Part shown: positions 24,069-32,916 of the stretch, in pieces
Layout: each line of letters begins with the position of its first letter
Position numbering within the stretch: position 1 is the stretch's first letter
NCBI RefSeq assembly: GCF_024171885.1
Contig: NZ_JAMTCP010000001.1
Coordinates: 1 to 64,000 of the forward strand
DNA length: 64,000 nt
Direction: 5' to 3'
Source of the DNA: Streptoalloteichus tenebrarius
GTDB taxonomy: Bacteria; Actinomycetota; Actinomycetes; Mycobacteriales; Pseudonocardiaceae
Translations under genes and position numbers: made by a program
The notes under the pieces: generated by a model
Databases searched by the model: none
Seen by the model: only the letters and a program-made list of their open reading frames with translations
Told to the model about the DNA's origin: nothing

Positions 24069-24478
24069 CCCACAGGACCGCCGCACGGCCGGCGGAGTCC
24101 CGGTCAGTCGCCGAGCTGGTTTCCGACCTGACCGACCAGATCCGCCGGCTGGTGCGCGACGAGATGCGACTGGCCGCGGTCGAGCTGCGCGGCAAGGGCA
24201 GGCGGCTGGGCGCGGGCGCCGGGCTGGCCGGCGCCGCCGCGGTGCTCGCCTGGTACGGCGGCGCGGCCCTGGTCGCCGCGCTCGTGCTGGTGTTGGCCCT
24301 GGTGATGCCCGCGTGGGTGGCGGCACTGGTCGTGGGCGTCGTCCTGCTGCTGGTCGGGGCGGTGCTCGGGCTGTCCGCGCGGCAGCAGGTGCGCAGGGCG
24401 GGGCCGCCGGTGCCCGAGGAGGCGGTCACGGGACTGAGGCAGGACGTCGAGACGATCAAGGAAAGGGCGCGCCGATGA
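24065..24478 (+). CDS. Phage-holin-family (PHAGE_HOLIN_3_6) membrane protein
   Basis: 137 residues. An N-terminal amphipathic region, L-V-S-D-L-T-D-Q-I-R-R-L-V-R-D-E-M-R-L-A-A-V-E-L, is typical of this family. Two membrane segments follow (A-G-L-A-G-A-A-A-V-L-A-W-Y-G-G-A-A-L-V-A and A-A-L-V-V-G-V-V-L-L-L-V-G-A-V-L-G-L). Despite the name these are chromosomal proteins found with YihY and DUF3618 genes, not lysis proteins. Overlaps both neighbours by ATGA. Confidence 0.85.
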   Translation: MTHRTAARPAESRSVAELVSDLTDQIRRLVRDEMRLAAVELRGKGRRLGAGAGLAGAAAVLAWYGGAALVAALVLVLALVMPAWVAALVVGVVLLLVGAVLGLSARQQVRRAGPPVPEEAVTGLRQDVETIKERARR

Positions 24479-25233
24479 GCACGGCACACCGGAAGAACAC
24501 CCAGCACAACGGAGCGAGGACCCCGAAGAACCAGGGCGGCGGCGCCGCCGTCCCCGCGCGGGCGCAGGAACCGACGGCGCAGAAGCCACCGGCGACGGGA
24601 CCCACGACGACGGGGCCGACGGTGCCGGGGCCGACGGCGGCGGGGCCGACGTCCCAGAGGCCGCCCGCCACGCCCGCGAACACGCCCCCCGGGAACCCCA
24701 CTCCCGGCAACCCGACGCCCGGGAGCACGCCCTCCAGCAATGCGTCTCCTGGCAACCCGACGCACGGGAACCCGACGCACGGGAACCCGACGCACGGGAA
24801 CCCGACGCACGGGCACAAGGCTCACGGCGACGACGTCCCCACCGACCCCGAGGGCCTGCGTCGCGACCGGGACCGCACGAGGGCGGAGCTGGGCGAGACC
24901 GTGCAGGAGCTGGCCCACAAGCTCGACGTGTCCGCGCAGACCAGGGAGAAGCTCCACGACACCGGCGAGACGGTGCGGAGCACCGCGAGCGAGCTGTCCC
25001 ACCAGGCCAGGGACAAGGCCAGGGAGGCCGCCGACACGGTCCGGCACTCGACCGAGAACCTGCGGCACCAGACGCAGCACCTGATTCACCAGGCCGCGGC
25101 GAAGGTGCCGGAGCCGGTGGCCGAGCGCGGGCAGCGCCTGGCCGCCACCGCCCGGCAACGCCCCCTCCCGGTCGCGGTGGTGGCCGGCGTCGTCGCCCTC
25201 CTGGTCCTGTGGCGGATGCTGAGGCGGCGGTGA
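24475..25233 (+). CDS. DUF3618 protein with Pro/Gly/Thr-rich head and PTHGN repeats
   Basis: 252 residues. The C-terminal half is the DUF3618 region: R-D-R-T-R-A-E-L-G-E-T-V-Q-E-L-A-H-K-L-D-V (about residues 131-150), helical with many charged residues, ending in a membrane segment (P-V-A-V-V-A-G-V-V-A-L-L-V-L-W) and R-R-R. The N-terminal about 120 residues are low-complexity, with T-G-P and N-P-T-H-G reiterations from a 15-base tandem repeat. This head is unusually long for DUF3618 proteins I know. Third in the overlapping operon. Confidence 0.8.
   Translation: MSTAHRKNTQHNGARTPKNQGGGAAVPARAQEPTAQKPPATGPTTTGPTVPGPTAAGPTSQRPPATPANTPPGNPTPGNPTPGSTPSSNASPGNPTHGNPTHGNPTHGNPTHGHKAHGDDVPTDPEGLRRDRDRTRAELGETVQELAHKLDVSAQTREKLHDTGETVRSTASELSHQARDKAREAADTVRHSTENLRHQTQHLIHQAAAKVPEPVAERGQRLAATARQRPLPVAVVAGVVALLVLWRMLRRR
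24756..24815 (+). repeat. 15-bp tandem repeat, four units, in the DUF3618 gene
   Basis: CCCGACGCACGGGAA repeated at 24756, 24771, 24786 and 24801 (the last with one change). It encodes N-P-T-H-G units; in-frame copy-number change would vary the linker length. Confidence 0.9.
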
Positions 25234-25496
25234 CGGTGAGGGCGGTGTACAAGCCGTTGGGCGTCCTCCTCGGCGTGCTCGGCGGCCTCGCCGGCGACGC
25301 GGTCTTCGCCCAGGTGTGGAAGCGCGTCGCCGGCCGAGGGGAAGCCCCGAGGGCGACCGCGCGGCGCGCCACCTGGGGCCAGGTCCTGGCGTCCGCCGCG
25401 ATCCAGGGCGCGATCTTCGGCTTGGTCAAGGCCGCGATCGACCGGGGTGGGGCCGCCGCCTTCCACCGCCTCACCGGGACCTGGCCCGACGACTGA
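25230..25496 (+). CDS. DUF4235 protein
   Basis: 88 residues from GTG 25230, overlapping the previous stop (GTGA). Family signs: V-Y-K-P-L-G-V-L-L-G-V-L-G-G-L-A-G-D-A-V-F and W-G-Q-V-L-A-S-A-A-I-Q-G-A-I-F-G-L-V-K-A-A-I-D-R. Two hydrophobic segments. Last gene of the YihY-holin-DUF3618-DUF4235 operon, a common actinomycete set with a presumed cell-envelope role. Confidence 0.85.
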   Translation: MTVRAVYKPLGVLLGVLGGLAGDAVFAQVWKRVAGRGEAPRATARRATWGQVLASAAIQGAIFGLVKAAIDRGGAAAFHRLTGTWPDD

Positions 25497-25758
25497 CCGG
25501 TCGCCGCCGAGGCTCCCCGGCCTCCGCCAGGTGGGTCGGCGTGGGCGTCGCCCCCGTCGATCGCGCACTGGACGCCCTCGGCGACCCGGCCGGCCGGGGC
25601 GTGACCAGCCCAGCCAACCCCCTCTCTCCGGCTGCGCTGGCCGCGCTCCGGCCGCCTCCGTCGGCTCGCCAGGGTGCGACGGCGGGTGCGGCGTCGGGCC
25701 GCCGGCGGTGGTTCCTCGGGGCTCCTGGAGCGCGATTTCGTTGTGTTAGGAACATCGC

Positions 25759-26547
25759 GTGAAGCGACGCTCAGAGCACACGGTGTGGCTCGCGGTCCTC
25801 GTCCTGGTCGGGTTGGTCTCCGTCCCGACGCCGGCCGTCGCGGACGAGAAGGCGCCACCGGGATTCGTGGCCCTGCGGGACGTCGATCCCACGATCCGCC
25901 AGGAGATCCGCTACGCCGGTCTCCACAACTTCGTCGGCCGTCCCGTGCGGGGCTACCAGGAGCCCACCTGCCTGCTGACCCGGCAGGCCGCCCTCGCCCT
26001 GCGCGAGGCCCAGCGGATGCTCCTGCGCCAGGGCTACACCCTGAAGGTGTACGACTGCTTCCGGCCCCAGCGCGCCGTCAACGACTTCGTGGCGTGGGCG
26101 AAGCGGGTGCGCGACGACCGGATGAAGGCGGAGTTCTACCCCGAGGTTGACAAGTCCCGGCTGTTCGAGGACGGCTACATCGCCGAGAAGTCCGGACACA
26201 GCAGGGGGAGCACGGTCGATCTCACGGTGGTGCGGCTCCCGGTCCGACCGCAACGTCCCTACGTCCCCGGCGAACGGCTGCGCCCCTGTTTCGCGCCGGT
26301 GGGGGAGCGGTTCCCCGACAACAGCGTCGACATGGGCACCGGCTTCGACTGCTTCGACACCCGCGCCCACACCGACGACCCCCGGGTTTCCGCCACGGCC
26401 CGCGAGAACCGGCAGCGGCTGCGCGCCGCGATGGAGTCCGCCGGCTTCACGAACTATCCGCTGGAGTGGTGGCACTACACCCTGCGCGACGAGCCGTTCC
26501 CCGACACGTACTTCGACTTCCCGGTCACGCGTCGCTCCGTGCGGTGA
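25759..26547 (+). CDS. Secreted D-alanyl-D-alanine dipeptidase (VanX-like)
   Basis: 262 residues. An N-terminal signal peptide (T-V-W-L-A-V-L-V-L-V-G-L-V-S-V, cleavage near A-V-A-D) precedes a complete M15D domain: S-G-H-S-R-G-S-T-V-D-L-T-V (zinc His and Asp) and L-E-W-W-H-Y-T (catalytic Glu and zinc His). The enzyme splits D-Ala-D-Ala or muramyl-peptide fragments. The signal peptide means it acts outside the membrane, unlike VanX of vancomycin resistance, so recycling or wall remodelling is more likely than resistance. No vanH or vanA neighbours. Confidence 0.9.
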   Translation: MKRRSEHTVWLAVLVLVGLVSVPTPAVADEKAPPGFVALRDVDPTIRQEIRYAGLHNFVGRPVRGYQEPTCLLTRQAALALREAQRMLLRQGYTLKVYDCFRPQRAVNDFVAWAKRVRDDRMKAEFYPEVDKSRLFEDGYIAEKSGHSRGSTVDLTVVRLPVRPQRPYVPGERLRPCFAPVGERFPDNSVDMGTGFDCFDTRAHTDDPRVSATARENRQRLRAAMESAGFTNYPLEWWHYTLRDEPFPDTYFDFPVTRRSVR

Positions 26548-26744
26548 TCCCGGGGGCCCAGAGGGCCTCGCCACCGCCGACCTGCGCCGGGCGGGCCATC
26601 ACCCGCGAACACCTGCGCAGGTCGCGCGGTGGGGGTGGGGTTGCCCTTGTCGTGGGAACGAAGAAGTTGCCGATTCCATCACAAACCACGCTATCCGCCA
26701 CGTCTGAGTGAATCGGCCTGCACGAAAGTGTCATGATCGGTCTC

Positions 26745-26759
26745 CCCCACTTGGTGGGG
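26745..26759. promoter_or_regulatory. Small palindrome before the amino-acid oxidase gene
   Basis: CCCCAC-TTG-GTGGGG, 29 bases before the start at 26788, in the otherwise empty interval 26548-26787. It could be an operator or a 5' hairpin. Confidence 0.4.
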
Positions 26760-26787
26760 TGATCGATTTCTGGTTGATCTTGGCGCC

Positions 26788-28788
26788 GTGGCTACGGATG
26801 AAGCGAGGCAAGCGTCGACGGACGGGCTCGGGCGCCGGTCGTTCCTCACCGCCGCCGCGGGGTTGACCGCGGTGTCGCTGGCGGGAACCACGGCCCTGCC
26901 CGACGTCGGGTGGGCGGCGACACCGGCACGCGACCCCCAGCGGTGGGAGCGGTGCCTGCGGTTGGCGCGCGAGCTGTTGTTGGTCGGCCCGAAGGGCGAG
27001 GACCTGAAGCTGGAGTACCTGAAGGTCCTCATCGACGAGGGGCTGCCCAGGACCTCCCGGCCGAAGAAGGTGCTCGTCGTCGGCGCCGGGATCTCCGGAC
27101 TGGTGGCGGGGATGCTGCTCAAGCAGGCCGGGCACCACGTCACGATCATCGAGGCGAACGCCAACCGGGTCGGCGGCCGGATCAAGACCTTCCGGTCCGG
27201 TCCTGAGTGGACCGGACGGCAGCCGTTCTTCGCCGACGTGCGCCAGTACGCGGAGGCCGGAGCGATGCGGCTGCCCGACTTCCACCCGTTGGCGTTAGCC
27301 CTGGTCGACAAACTCGGGTTGAAGCGCCGCCTGTTCTACAACGTCGACATCACCCCCGGCACGGGCAACGACAAGGCTCCCCTACCGCCGGTGGTCTACC
27401 GGTCCTTCACCGGAGCCGAATGGCGCCGCGGCCCCCGCGACACCGACTTCCGCGCCCCGACCCCGGCGGCACGGACCTGGATCCACACCAACGGCAACCT
27501 GACGCGGCGCGCGGACTACGCCGCGCGCCCGGCACAGACCAACACCGGTTTCGGCCTGTCCGGCAAGGACCTGACGGTCACGGCGGCCCAGATGCTCGAC
27601 GCGGCGCTGGAACCGGTCCGCGACTACTTCTCCGTGCGCGGCGCCAACGGGGAACGGGTCAACAAGCCGGTGCCGCAGTGGATCGAGGGCTGGGCCAGGG
27701 TCCTGTACGACTTCGACGGCCACTCGATGGAGCGCTTCCTCACCGAGCAGGCCGGGCTGTCGACCAACGCCGTGGACCTCATCGGCACGGTGGAGAACCT
27801 GACCTCCCGCCTCGCCCTGTCGTTCATCCACAGCTTCCTGACGCGCAGCCTGGTCAGCACCTCGGCGACCTACTGGGAGATCGACGGGGGAACCGCGCGC
27901 CTGCCCTACGCGCTCCTGCCGTCGGTGAAGGACGAGGTCCGGATGAACCGCAGGATGACGCGGATGGAGTTCTGGGACCCCGACCGCGACTGCTCCGGGT
28001 GCGAACACGTCCGCAAGGACGGGCCGCGCGTGTGGATCGAGACCGTCAGCGAGTCCGGCGGCGACGACTCCGTCTCCGGCAAGCCCGCCGAGCGGGAGGT
28101 GTTCACCGGTGACGTCGCGATCGTCACCATCCCGTTCTCGGTGCTGCGCCACGTCGAGGTCACCCCCGGCTTCTCCTACGGCAAGCGCCGCGCCATCACC
28201 GAACTGCACTACGACTCCGCGACCAAGGTGCTGCTGGAGTTCCGGCGCCGCTGGTGGGAGTTCACCGAACAGGACTGGCAACGCGAGCTGAACGCGATCA
28301 GGCCCGGCCTCTACGACCACTACCGCGAGCGGGGGAAGGGCGAGGCGACCGGCACGGTGGGCGGCGGTTCGGTGACCGACGGCCCCAACCGGTTCATGTA
28401 CTTCCCCTCCCATCCCGTCCAGGGCAGCCCCGGCGGCGTGGTGCTGGCCAGCTATAGCTGGGCCGACGACGCCAACCGCTGGGACTCCCTCGACGACGCC
28501 GAGCGCTCCGCCTACGCCCTGCGCGGCCTCCAGGCGATCTACGGGAGGCGGATCGAGGCGTTCTTCACCGGCCACGCCCCGACCCAGAGCTGGCTGCGCA
28601 ACCGCTACGCCGGCGGTGAGGCGGCGGTGTTCACGCCGCGGCAGCTCACCGAGCTGCAACCCTCGATCCCCACCCCCGAGGGGCCGGTGTTCTTCGCCGG
28701 CGACCACGTCTCCCTCAAGCACGCGTGGATCGAGGGAGCCCTGGAAACCGCCGTCCAGGCGGCGATCGACGTCAACACCCGCACCTGA
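26788..28788 (+). CDS. Tat-exported flavin L-amino-acid oxidase (L-glutamate-oxidase-like)
   Basis: 666 residues. A twin-arginine signal ([14 protein letters not shown]) is followed by the flavin amine oxidase fold: [14 protein letters not shown] and [12 protein letters not shown] near residue 90 (FAD), and [17 protein letters not shown] at the C-terminus. Length and layout resemble Streptomyces L-glutamate oxidase. It would deaminate an L-amino acid outside the cell, giving a keto acid, ammonia and H2O2. It contains a TTA codon (27295-27297), so expression may need the bldA tRNA. Not obviously part of the cluster to its right. Confidence 0.85.
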   Translation: MATDEARQASTDGLGRRSFLTAAAGLTAVSLAGTTALPDVGWAATPARDPQRWERCLRLARELLLVGPKGEDLKLEYLKVLIDEGLPRTSRPKKVLVVGAGISGLVAGMLLKQAGHHVTIIEANANRVGGRIKTFRSGPEWTGRQPFFADVRQYAEAGAMRLPDFHPLALALVDKLGLKRRLFYNVDITPGTGNDKAPLPPVVYRSFTGAEWRRGPRDTDFRAPTPAARTWIHTNGNLTRRADYAARPAQTNTGFGLSGKDLTVTAAQMLDAALEPVRDYFSVRGANGERVNKPVPQWIEGWARVLYDFDGHSMERFLTEQAGLSTNAVDLIGTVENLTSRLALSFIHSFLTRSLVSTSATYWEIDGGTARLPYALLPSVKDEVRMNRRMTRMEFWDPDRDCSGCEHVRKDGPRVWIETVSESGGDDSVSGKPAEREVFTGDVAIVTIPFSVLRHVEVTPGFSYGKRRAITELHYDSATKVLLEFRRRWWEFTEQDWQRELNAIRPGLYDHYRERGKGEATGTVGGGSVTDGPNRFMYFPSHPVQGSPGGVVLASYSWADDANRWDSLDDAERSAYALRGLQAIYGRRIEAFFTGHAPTQSWLRNRYAGGEAAVFTPRQLTELQPSIPTPEGPVFFAGDHVSLKHAWIEGALETAVQAAIDVNTRT

Positions 28789-28814
28789 TCTCCCGGGGCT
28801 GTCGCCGGGATGGC

Positions 28815-28848
28815 GGGGTCGGGTCGGCGGAACCGCCGACCCGACCCC
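28815..28848 (+). terminator. Strong terminator after the amino-acid oxidase gene
   Basis: Perfect 16-bp stem GGGGTCGGGTCGGCGG (28815-28830) with 28833-28848, 2-base loop, followed by GTTTCTTT. Confidence 0.9.
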
Positions 28849-30290
28849 GTTTCTTTGGGTCTGGCGCCGGTCGTGGAGTTGGGGCGGCGTCCCGTTGCCC
28901 GCGTGCGGGTGGAATCGGGTCGGCCCGGTTGGGCACGGATCAGGAGTGGAGGCGGCCGACAGAGGTTGGGGAGAGGGAAACGCGCGGGGAACTCGGCCCG
29001 ACGCGCGTTCCGGGTGTCCGCGCGGCCACCTCGGTGCACGTTGGCCGCCGGCGCGCGCCAGAGCTGTCGGACTCGGTTCTGCCGTTGCGCGCGCGGGCGG
29101 CGCGGGGAGGGCATTGTCGCTGGGGCGGTGACACCGCGTAATGGGCTGGGGAATAGTGGTGGACGGTCGCTGGGGTCCGGATAACGCCTCGATATCGCCG
29201 TGGACGAGGCGTGATCGAGTCGGTGAGGGCGCTGTTGTTCCCCGCTGGCGGCGAATCGGAAAGAAGATCGCGGGGGAGAGGTCGGGCGTCGGTCGAGGAA
29301 AGGGGGAGCGGCCACGTGCGGCAACAATTCGGGTGAGGAATCGCACCGGACAGGAGAAGGATTTCTCGGCGGCTGGGCCCAGAACATGTACCGGCCGTAC
29401 GACTATTGGCGTCTGTCATGTTCTGTTCTCGTGGCCGTCGGCGAGGCCGGGCACTTCCGACAGGAGGTGGGGACGGTCTCTGTCGTCCATTTCTTCGCGG
29501 ACGCCCCTCCCGGGGAAGGCGACGGCGCCGGAAGATTCGGGACGACAGGTGACCGGTCAGTAGCTCGTCAGCGCCGCGCTGGGCGTCCTTCGCGCACCGG
29601 CCTCCGTGCGGGCTCGCGCCTCCGTCGCGTTCTCACCTGGACGGACCATTCGTCGGGGTCCTCGCCGAGTTCGCCGAGAGCCGGGGGAAAGACCTCGGAA
29701 AGTGTTCCGTGCGGGAGCGCGCCGCTCCTTGGTTGACTTGAAGTCGGGTTCAACTGCCAGACTGCGCCCGCGTCGGACTTCCGCATGGGAGTTCGTCGGA
29801 CACTCCCGGGGGCCGCGGCGGTCCGCCGGGGCGAGGGGCCGCGAAAGGGGGACCGCACATTCGGACGATTGACCGGGTCGCCCCGAGGGGTGTAGGAATT
29901 TCGCGTCCGGCCGCTTCGCGAATGAGGTGGTCGGACAATTTTCATTGTGCTTTTCCGGCCCATGTGGACTGCTGTCTCAGCTCTTTCGCCCACCTTGTCA
30001 CTCCGAGTCACCTTGGGCAGACTCGCAATCACCGGACAGTGAGCGCGGATTGAGCGAACCGCGGCGCGCTCGACCGGGTGCCGTTGTCGTCGAGGATTTT
30101 TCGCTGGGGGAAGCATTGCGAGCGCACGGCGTACCGTAGAACCGTCGCGCGGGGCCGTTCCGACGCGAAAAACGGCCACCTGGTCCCGAACAGCGGCACG
30201 ACCATCTCGTCACGGGCGGTGCGAGCGCGTCGCCCGATCCTGTCCGGCGCACGTTCCGGTCGACTCCCGCCCTGACCCAGGAGGTCACAA
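28849..30290. other. 1.4-kb gene-free interval at the left border of the biosynthetic cluster
   Basis: No open frame here looks like a protein. Base composition is locally less GC-rich (for example around 29890-29960). One inverted repeat, TTGAA-N6-TTCAA, lies at 29738-29753. AGGAGG at 30279-30284 is the ribosome site of the amidohydrolase gene. The interval probably holds the promoter of the 30291 transcript and marks the cluster edge. Confidence 0.5.
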
Positions 30291-31532
30291 GTGCACCGAA
30301 TCCACGCGGATCTGCTGATCCCCGGCGCCGGCGAGCCGGTGGCCAACGGGGTCGTGGTCCTCGACGGGGACCGCATCGCCTTCGCCGGCCCCGAGGCCGA
30401 GGCGCCCGCCGCCGGCCCCGACGACGACACCGTGCGGGTCCCGGTGGTCATGCCCGGGCTGTGGGACTGCCACACGCACTTCGCCGGCCTGCCGGGCTCG
30501 GTCAGCACCCAGAACCTGATGTTGACCCGCTCCGAGGTGGCCGTGGCCCGGTCCGTGCGGGACGCGGAGGTCGCGTTGCTGGCCGGCTTCACCAGCGTCC
30601 GGGAGATGAGCGGCTACGGCATCTTCCTCGCGCCCGTGATCGACGAGGGCACCCTGACCGGACCGTCCATCTACTCGGCGGGCAGGCTGATCAGCCAGAC
30701 CGGCGGGCACGCCGACGCGCACTCGCTGCCTTACGAGTGGGTCACCGACCCGCGACGCGCCAACGGCATGCTGCACGTCGCCGACGGCGTCCCCGAGTGC
30801 CTGCGGGCGGTGCGGCTCCAACTCCGGATGGGCGCGAAGCTGATCAAGGTGTGCACCTCGGGCGGCGTGATCAGCGAACTCGACCACCCCCGGCACCCCC
30901 AGTACAGCGACGCGGAGCTGGAGGCGATCGTCGAGGAGGCGGCGAGGGCCGACCGGATCGTGGCCGCCCACTGCCACGGCAAGGCCGGGATCATGGCCGC
31001 GCTGCGGGCGGGGTGCAGGACGATCGAGCACGGGACCGAGGTCGACGAGGAGGTCGTCGACGCGATGAAGGAGTGCGACGCCATCCTCGTGCCCACGCGC
31101 ACCGCCTTCGAGGCGTTCCTCGCCAGCAAGGCCCTGCTGCCGCCCGACGCCCGAGGGAAGCTGGAGGAGATCGCCGACCGCCACCGCGAGGCCATGGCCC
31201 TGGCCTGCTCGGCGGGGGTGCGCGTCGCCATGGGCACCGACCTGGGCACCAGCTCGCACAGCTCGCCACTGGGCTGGGGGCACAACGGCGAGGAGTTCGC
31301 CCACCTGGTCGCCGCCGGGCTCACCCCGCTCCAGGCCATCGAGGCGGGCACCGCCGCCGCCCCGCTCACCCTCGGCCCCCAGGCGCCCCGGTCGGGTCTG
31401 CTGGCCGAGGGCTACGACGCCGACGTCATCGCCCTGTCCGCCAACCCCCTCGACGACATCACGGTCCTGGCGCGCCCCGACGACGTCACGCACGTGTGGA
31501 AGCGCGGCGCGCCCGTCAAGTCTCCCGCCTGA
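30291..31532 (+). CDS. Metal-dependent amidohydrolase
   Basis: 413 residues from GTG 30291 with AGGAGG upstream. Imidazolonepropionase/prolidase-like amidohydrolase: M-P-G-L-W-D-C-H-T-H-F-A-G (HxH metal site, about residues 55-67), then L-I-K-V-C-T-S-G-G-V (bridging Lys candidate), A-A-H-C-H-G, T-I-E-H-G-T-E and M-G-T-D-L-G-T-S-S (metal Asp). In caerulomycin/collismycin pathways an amidohydrolase removes the extra amino acid added by the last NRPS module; this gene is the natural candidate for that step. It is cotranscribed with, or just upstream of, the LuxR regulator. Role by analogy, family by sequence. Confidence 0.8.
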   Translation: MHRIHADLLIPGAGEPVANGVVVLDGDRIAFAGPEAEAPAAGPDDDTVRVPVVMPGLWDCHTHFAGLPGSVSTQNLMLTRSEVAVARSVRDAEVALLAGFTSVREMSGYGIFLAPVIDEGTLTGPSIYSAGRLISQTGGHADAHSLPYEWVTDPRRANGMLHVADGVPECLRAVRLQLRMGAKLIKVCTSGGVISELDHPRHPQYSDAELEAIVEEAARADRIVAAHCHGKAGIMAALRAGCRTIEHGTEVDEEVVDAMKECDAILVPTRTAFEAFLASKALLPPDARGKLEEIADRHREAMALACSAGVRVAMGTDLGTSSHSSPLGWGHNGEEFAHLVAAGLTPLQAIEAGTAAAPLTLGPQAPRSGLLAEGYDADVIALSANPLDDITVLARPDDVTHVWKRGAPVKSPA

Positions 31533-31579
31533 CCCACCCGATCCCGCCTGACCCACCCGATCCCGCCTGACCCACCCGA
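31523..31579 (+). repeat. 19-bp tandem repeat, three units, across the amidohydrolase stop
   Basis: TCCCGCCTGACCCACCCGA occurs at 31523, 31542 and 31561. The first unit contains the TGA stop of the amidohydrolase gene; the last ends 28 bases before the LuxR start. Confidence 0.9.
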
Positions 31580-31607
31580 TCCCGCCGTCAGCTCCCGAAG
31601 GATGACC

Positions 31608-32168
31608 ATGTCACTGAAGCCGCAGAAAGAGGGAGACCTCTCCGCCGCTCTCAAGACGATCGACGACATCCTGGCGCACTTCCAGGTCGTCGGTGACCTG
31701 GCCCGCGAGGCGCGTTCCCGGCTGACCACGCTCCAGGAGCAGGCTCCCGCCGAACGCGCCGAACGGCGGGTCGCCCGCCAGGAGCCCACGTCCTCCTCCT
31801 CGGCCGCCGCCGGTGTCCCGGACGTCCATGAGGTCCCGAACGTCCCCAATGTCACCGCCGTCTCGAACCTCGCGAGCCTGTCGAACGTCGTGTACCCCGA
31901 ACTCCGGTCCGCCCGGTCGTCGATCCGACTGACCCCGCGCCAGCGGCAGGTGCTCGAACTGCTGGTGCAGGGCGCGTCGAACCGGCGGATCAGCAGGACG
32001 CTGCACATCGCTGAGCAGACGGTCAAGGCCCACCTGCACATGGTCTACCGCAAGCTCGGCGTCGCCGACCGGACGGAGGCGGTGGTGACCGCGATCAGGG
32101 CGTCGCTGGTGCCGGAGCACCTCCTGAGCGACCAGCCACCGCCTCCGTGCCGGGAGGTGGCGTCCTGA
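31608..32168 (+). CDS. LuxR-type regulator of the cluster
   Basis: 186 residues. ATG 31608 is preferred because AAGGA lies five bases upstream; ATG 31602 is also in frame. The C-terminal LuxR helix-turn-helix is clear: L-T-P-R-Q-R-Q-V-L-E-L-L-V-Q-G-A-S-N-R-R-I-S-R-T-L-H-I-A-E-Q-T-V-K-A-H-L (about residues 105-140), then Y-R-K-L-G-V. The N-terminal part is a short helical region with no receiver or ATPase domain. Orphan LuxR proteins commonly activate secondary-metabolite clusters. It is convergent with the thioesterase gene, four bases away. Confidence 0.85.
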   Translation: MSLKPQKEGDLSAALKTIDDILAHFQVVGDLAREARSRLTTLQEQAPAERAERRVARQEPTSSSSAAAGVPDVHEVPNVPNVTAVSNLASLSNVVYPELRSARSSIRLTPRQRQVLELLVQGASNRRISRTLHIAEQTVKAHLHMVYRKLGVADRTEAVVTAIRASLVPEHLLSDQPPPPCREVAS

Positions 32169-32172
32169 CCCG

Positions 32173-32916
32173 CTAACCCACCGAGGTGGGGGCGAACTCG
32201 GCCAGTTCGCGGGCCACGGAGGCCAGCAACGGGTCGGGGTCGCGGGTCAGGAAGAAGTGGTCCCCCGGGAACTGCTCGGCCCGGCACGCGCCCGTCGTGT
32301 GCCGGCTCCACTCGACCAGCTCGCGGTGGGACACGTCGGGGTCCTCGGTCCCGCCGAACGCGGTGATCGGGCAGGACAGCGGGGGACGGTCCCGGTAGCG
32401 GTAGGTCTCCGAGATGGTGAAGTCGGCGCGCATCACCGGCAGCAGCATCCGGAGGAAACCGGGATTGTCCAGCACGACCTGGGGTGTTCCGTTGAGTTCG
32501 GCCAGCCGCGCCACGAACTGCTCGTCGGGGAGGTGGTGGATCACCTCCTCCCGCAGGGGCAGGTGGGGGGCGCGGTGGCCGGAGACCAGCAGCCGCGCCG
32601 GCGGGTGGTCCCGCAGGCGGTCGGCGGCCTCGAAGGCCAGGATCGCGCCGAGGCTGTGTCCGAACAGGGCGAACGGCAGGGACGTGTCCACGGCGGCGAG
32701 GATCTCGTCGAGCACCTCGGGCAGGGTGGACAGCGGCCGGTGCTGGAGCCGTTCGCCCCGGCCGGGCAACTGCACCGGGCACACCTCGATGTGCTCGGGC
32801 AGCCGCGCCGACCAGGGTGCGAACATCCGCGCGTCCCCGCCGGCGTGGGCGAGGCAGTACAGCCTCACCCGCGCCGTGCCGGGTCGGCGGATCGGGCGCC
32901 GGATCCTCCCCGTCAT
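32173..32916 (-). CDS. Type II thioesterase
   Basis: 247 residues, alpha/beta-hydrolase of the free-standing NRPS/PKS editing thioesterase class. Marks: Y-C-L-A-H-A-G-G-D-A-R-M-F, P-V-Q-L-P-G-R-G-E-R, the nucleophile F-G-H-S88-L-G-A, Asp in G-G-T-E-D-P-D and His in P-G-D-H-F-F-L. ATG 32916 overlaps the stop of the acyl-CoA dehydrogenase gene (ATGA). It ends the long minus-strand operon from 47249. It may clear stalled chains, or release the final chain, since neither large synthase ends in a thioesterase domain. Confidence 0.9.
   Translation of the reverse strand: MTGRIRRPIRRPGTARVRLYCLAHAGGDARMFAPWSARLPEHIEVCPVQLPGRGERLQHRPLSTLPEVLDEILAAVDTSLPFALFGHSLGAILAFEAADRLRDHPPARLLVSGHRAPHLPLREEVIHHLPDEQFVARLAELNGTPQVVLDNPGFLRMLLPVMRADFTISETYRYRDRPPLSCPITAFGGTEDPDVSHRELVEWSRHTTGACRAEQFPGDHFFLTRDPDPLLASVARELAEFAPTSVG

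Noticed and set aside
25759-26547. Vancomycin-type resistance locus
   Set aside because: The VanX-like protein has a signal peptide and there are no vanH, vanA or vanRS neighbours; cell-wall recycling is more likely.
29386-29736. Possible small gene in the 28.8-30.3 kb gap
   Set aside because: Composition and start context are poor, and no recognisable motif; treated as noncoding.
29738-29753. TTGAA-N6-TTCAA as a MerR operator
   Set aside because: Arms are short, spacing does not match MerR-class promoters well, and the MerR gene is 25 kb away.
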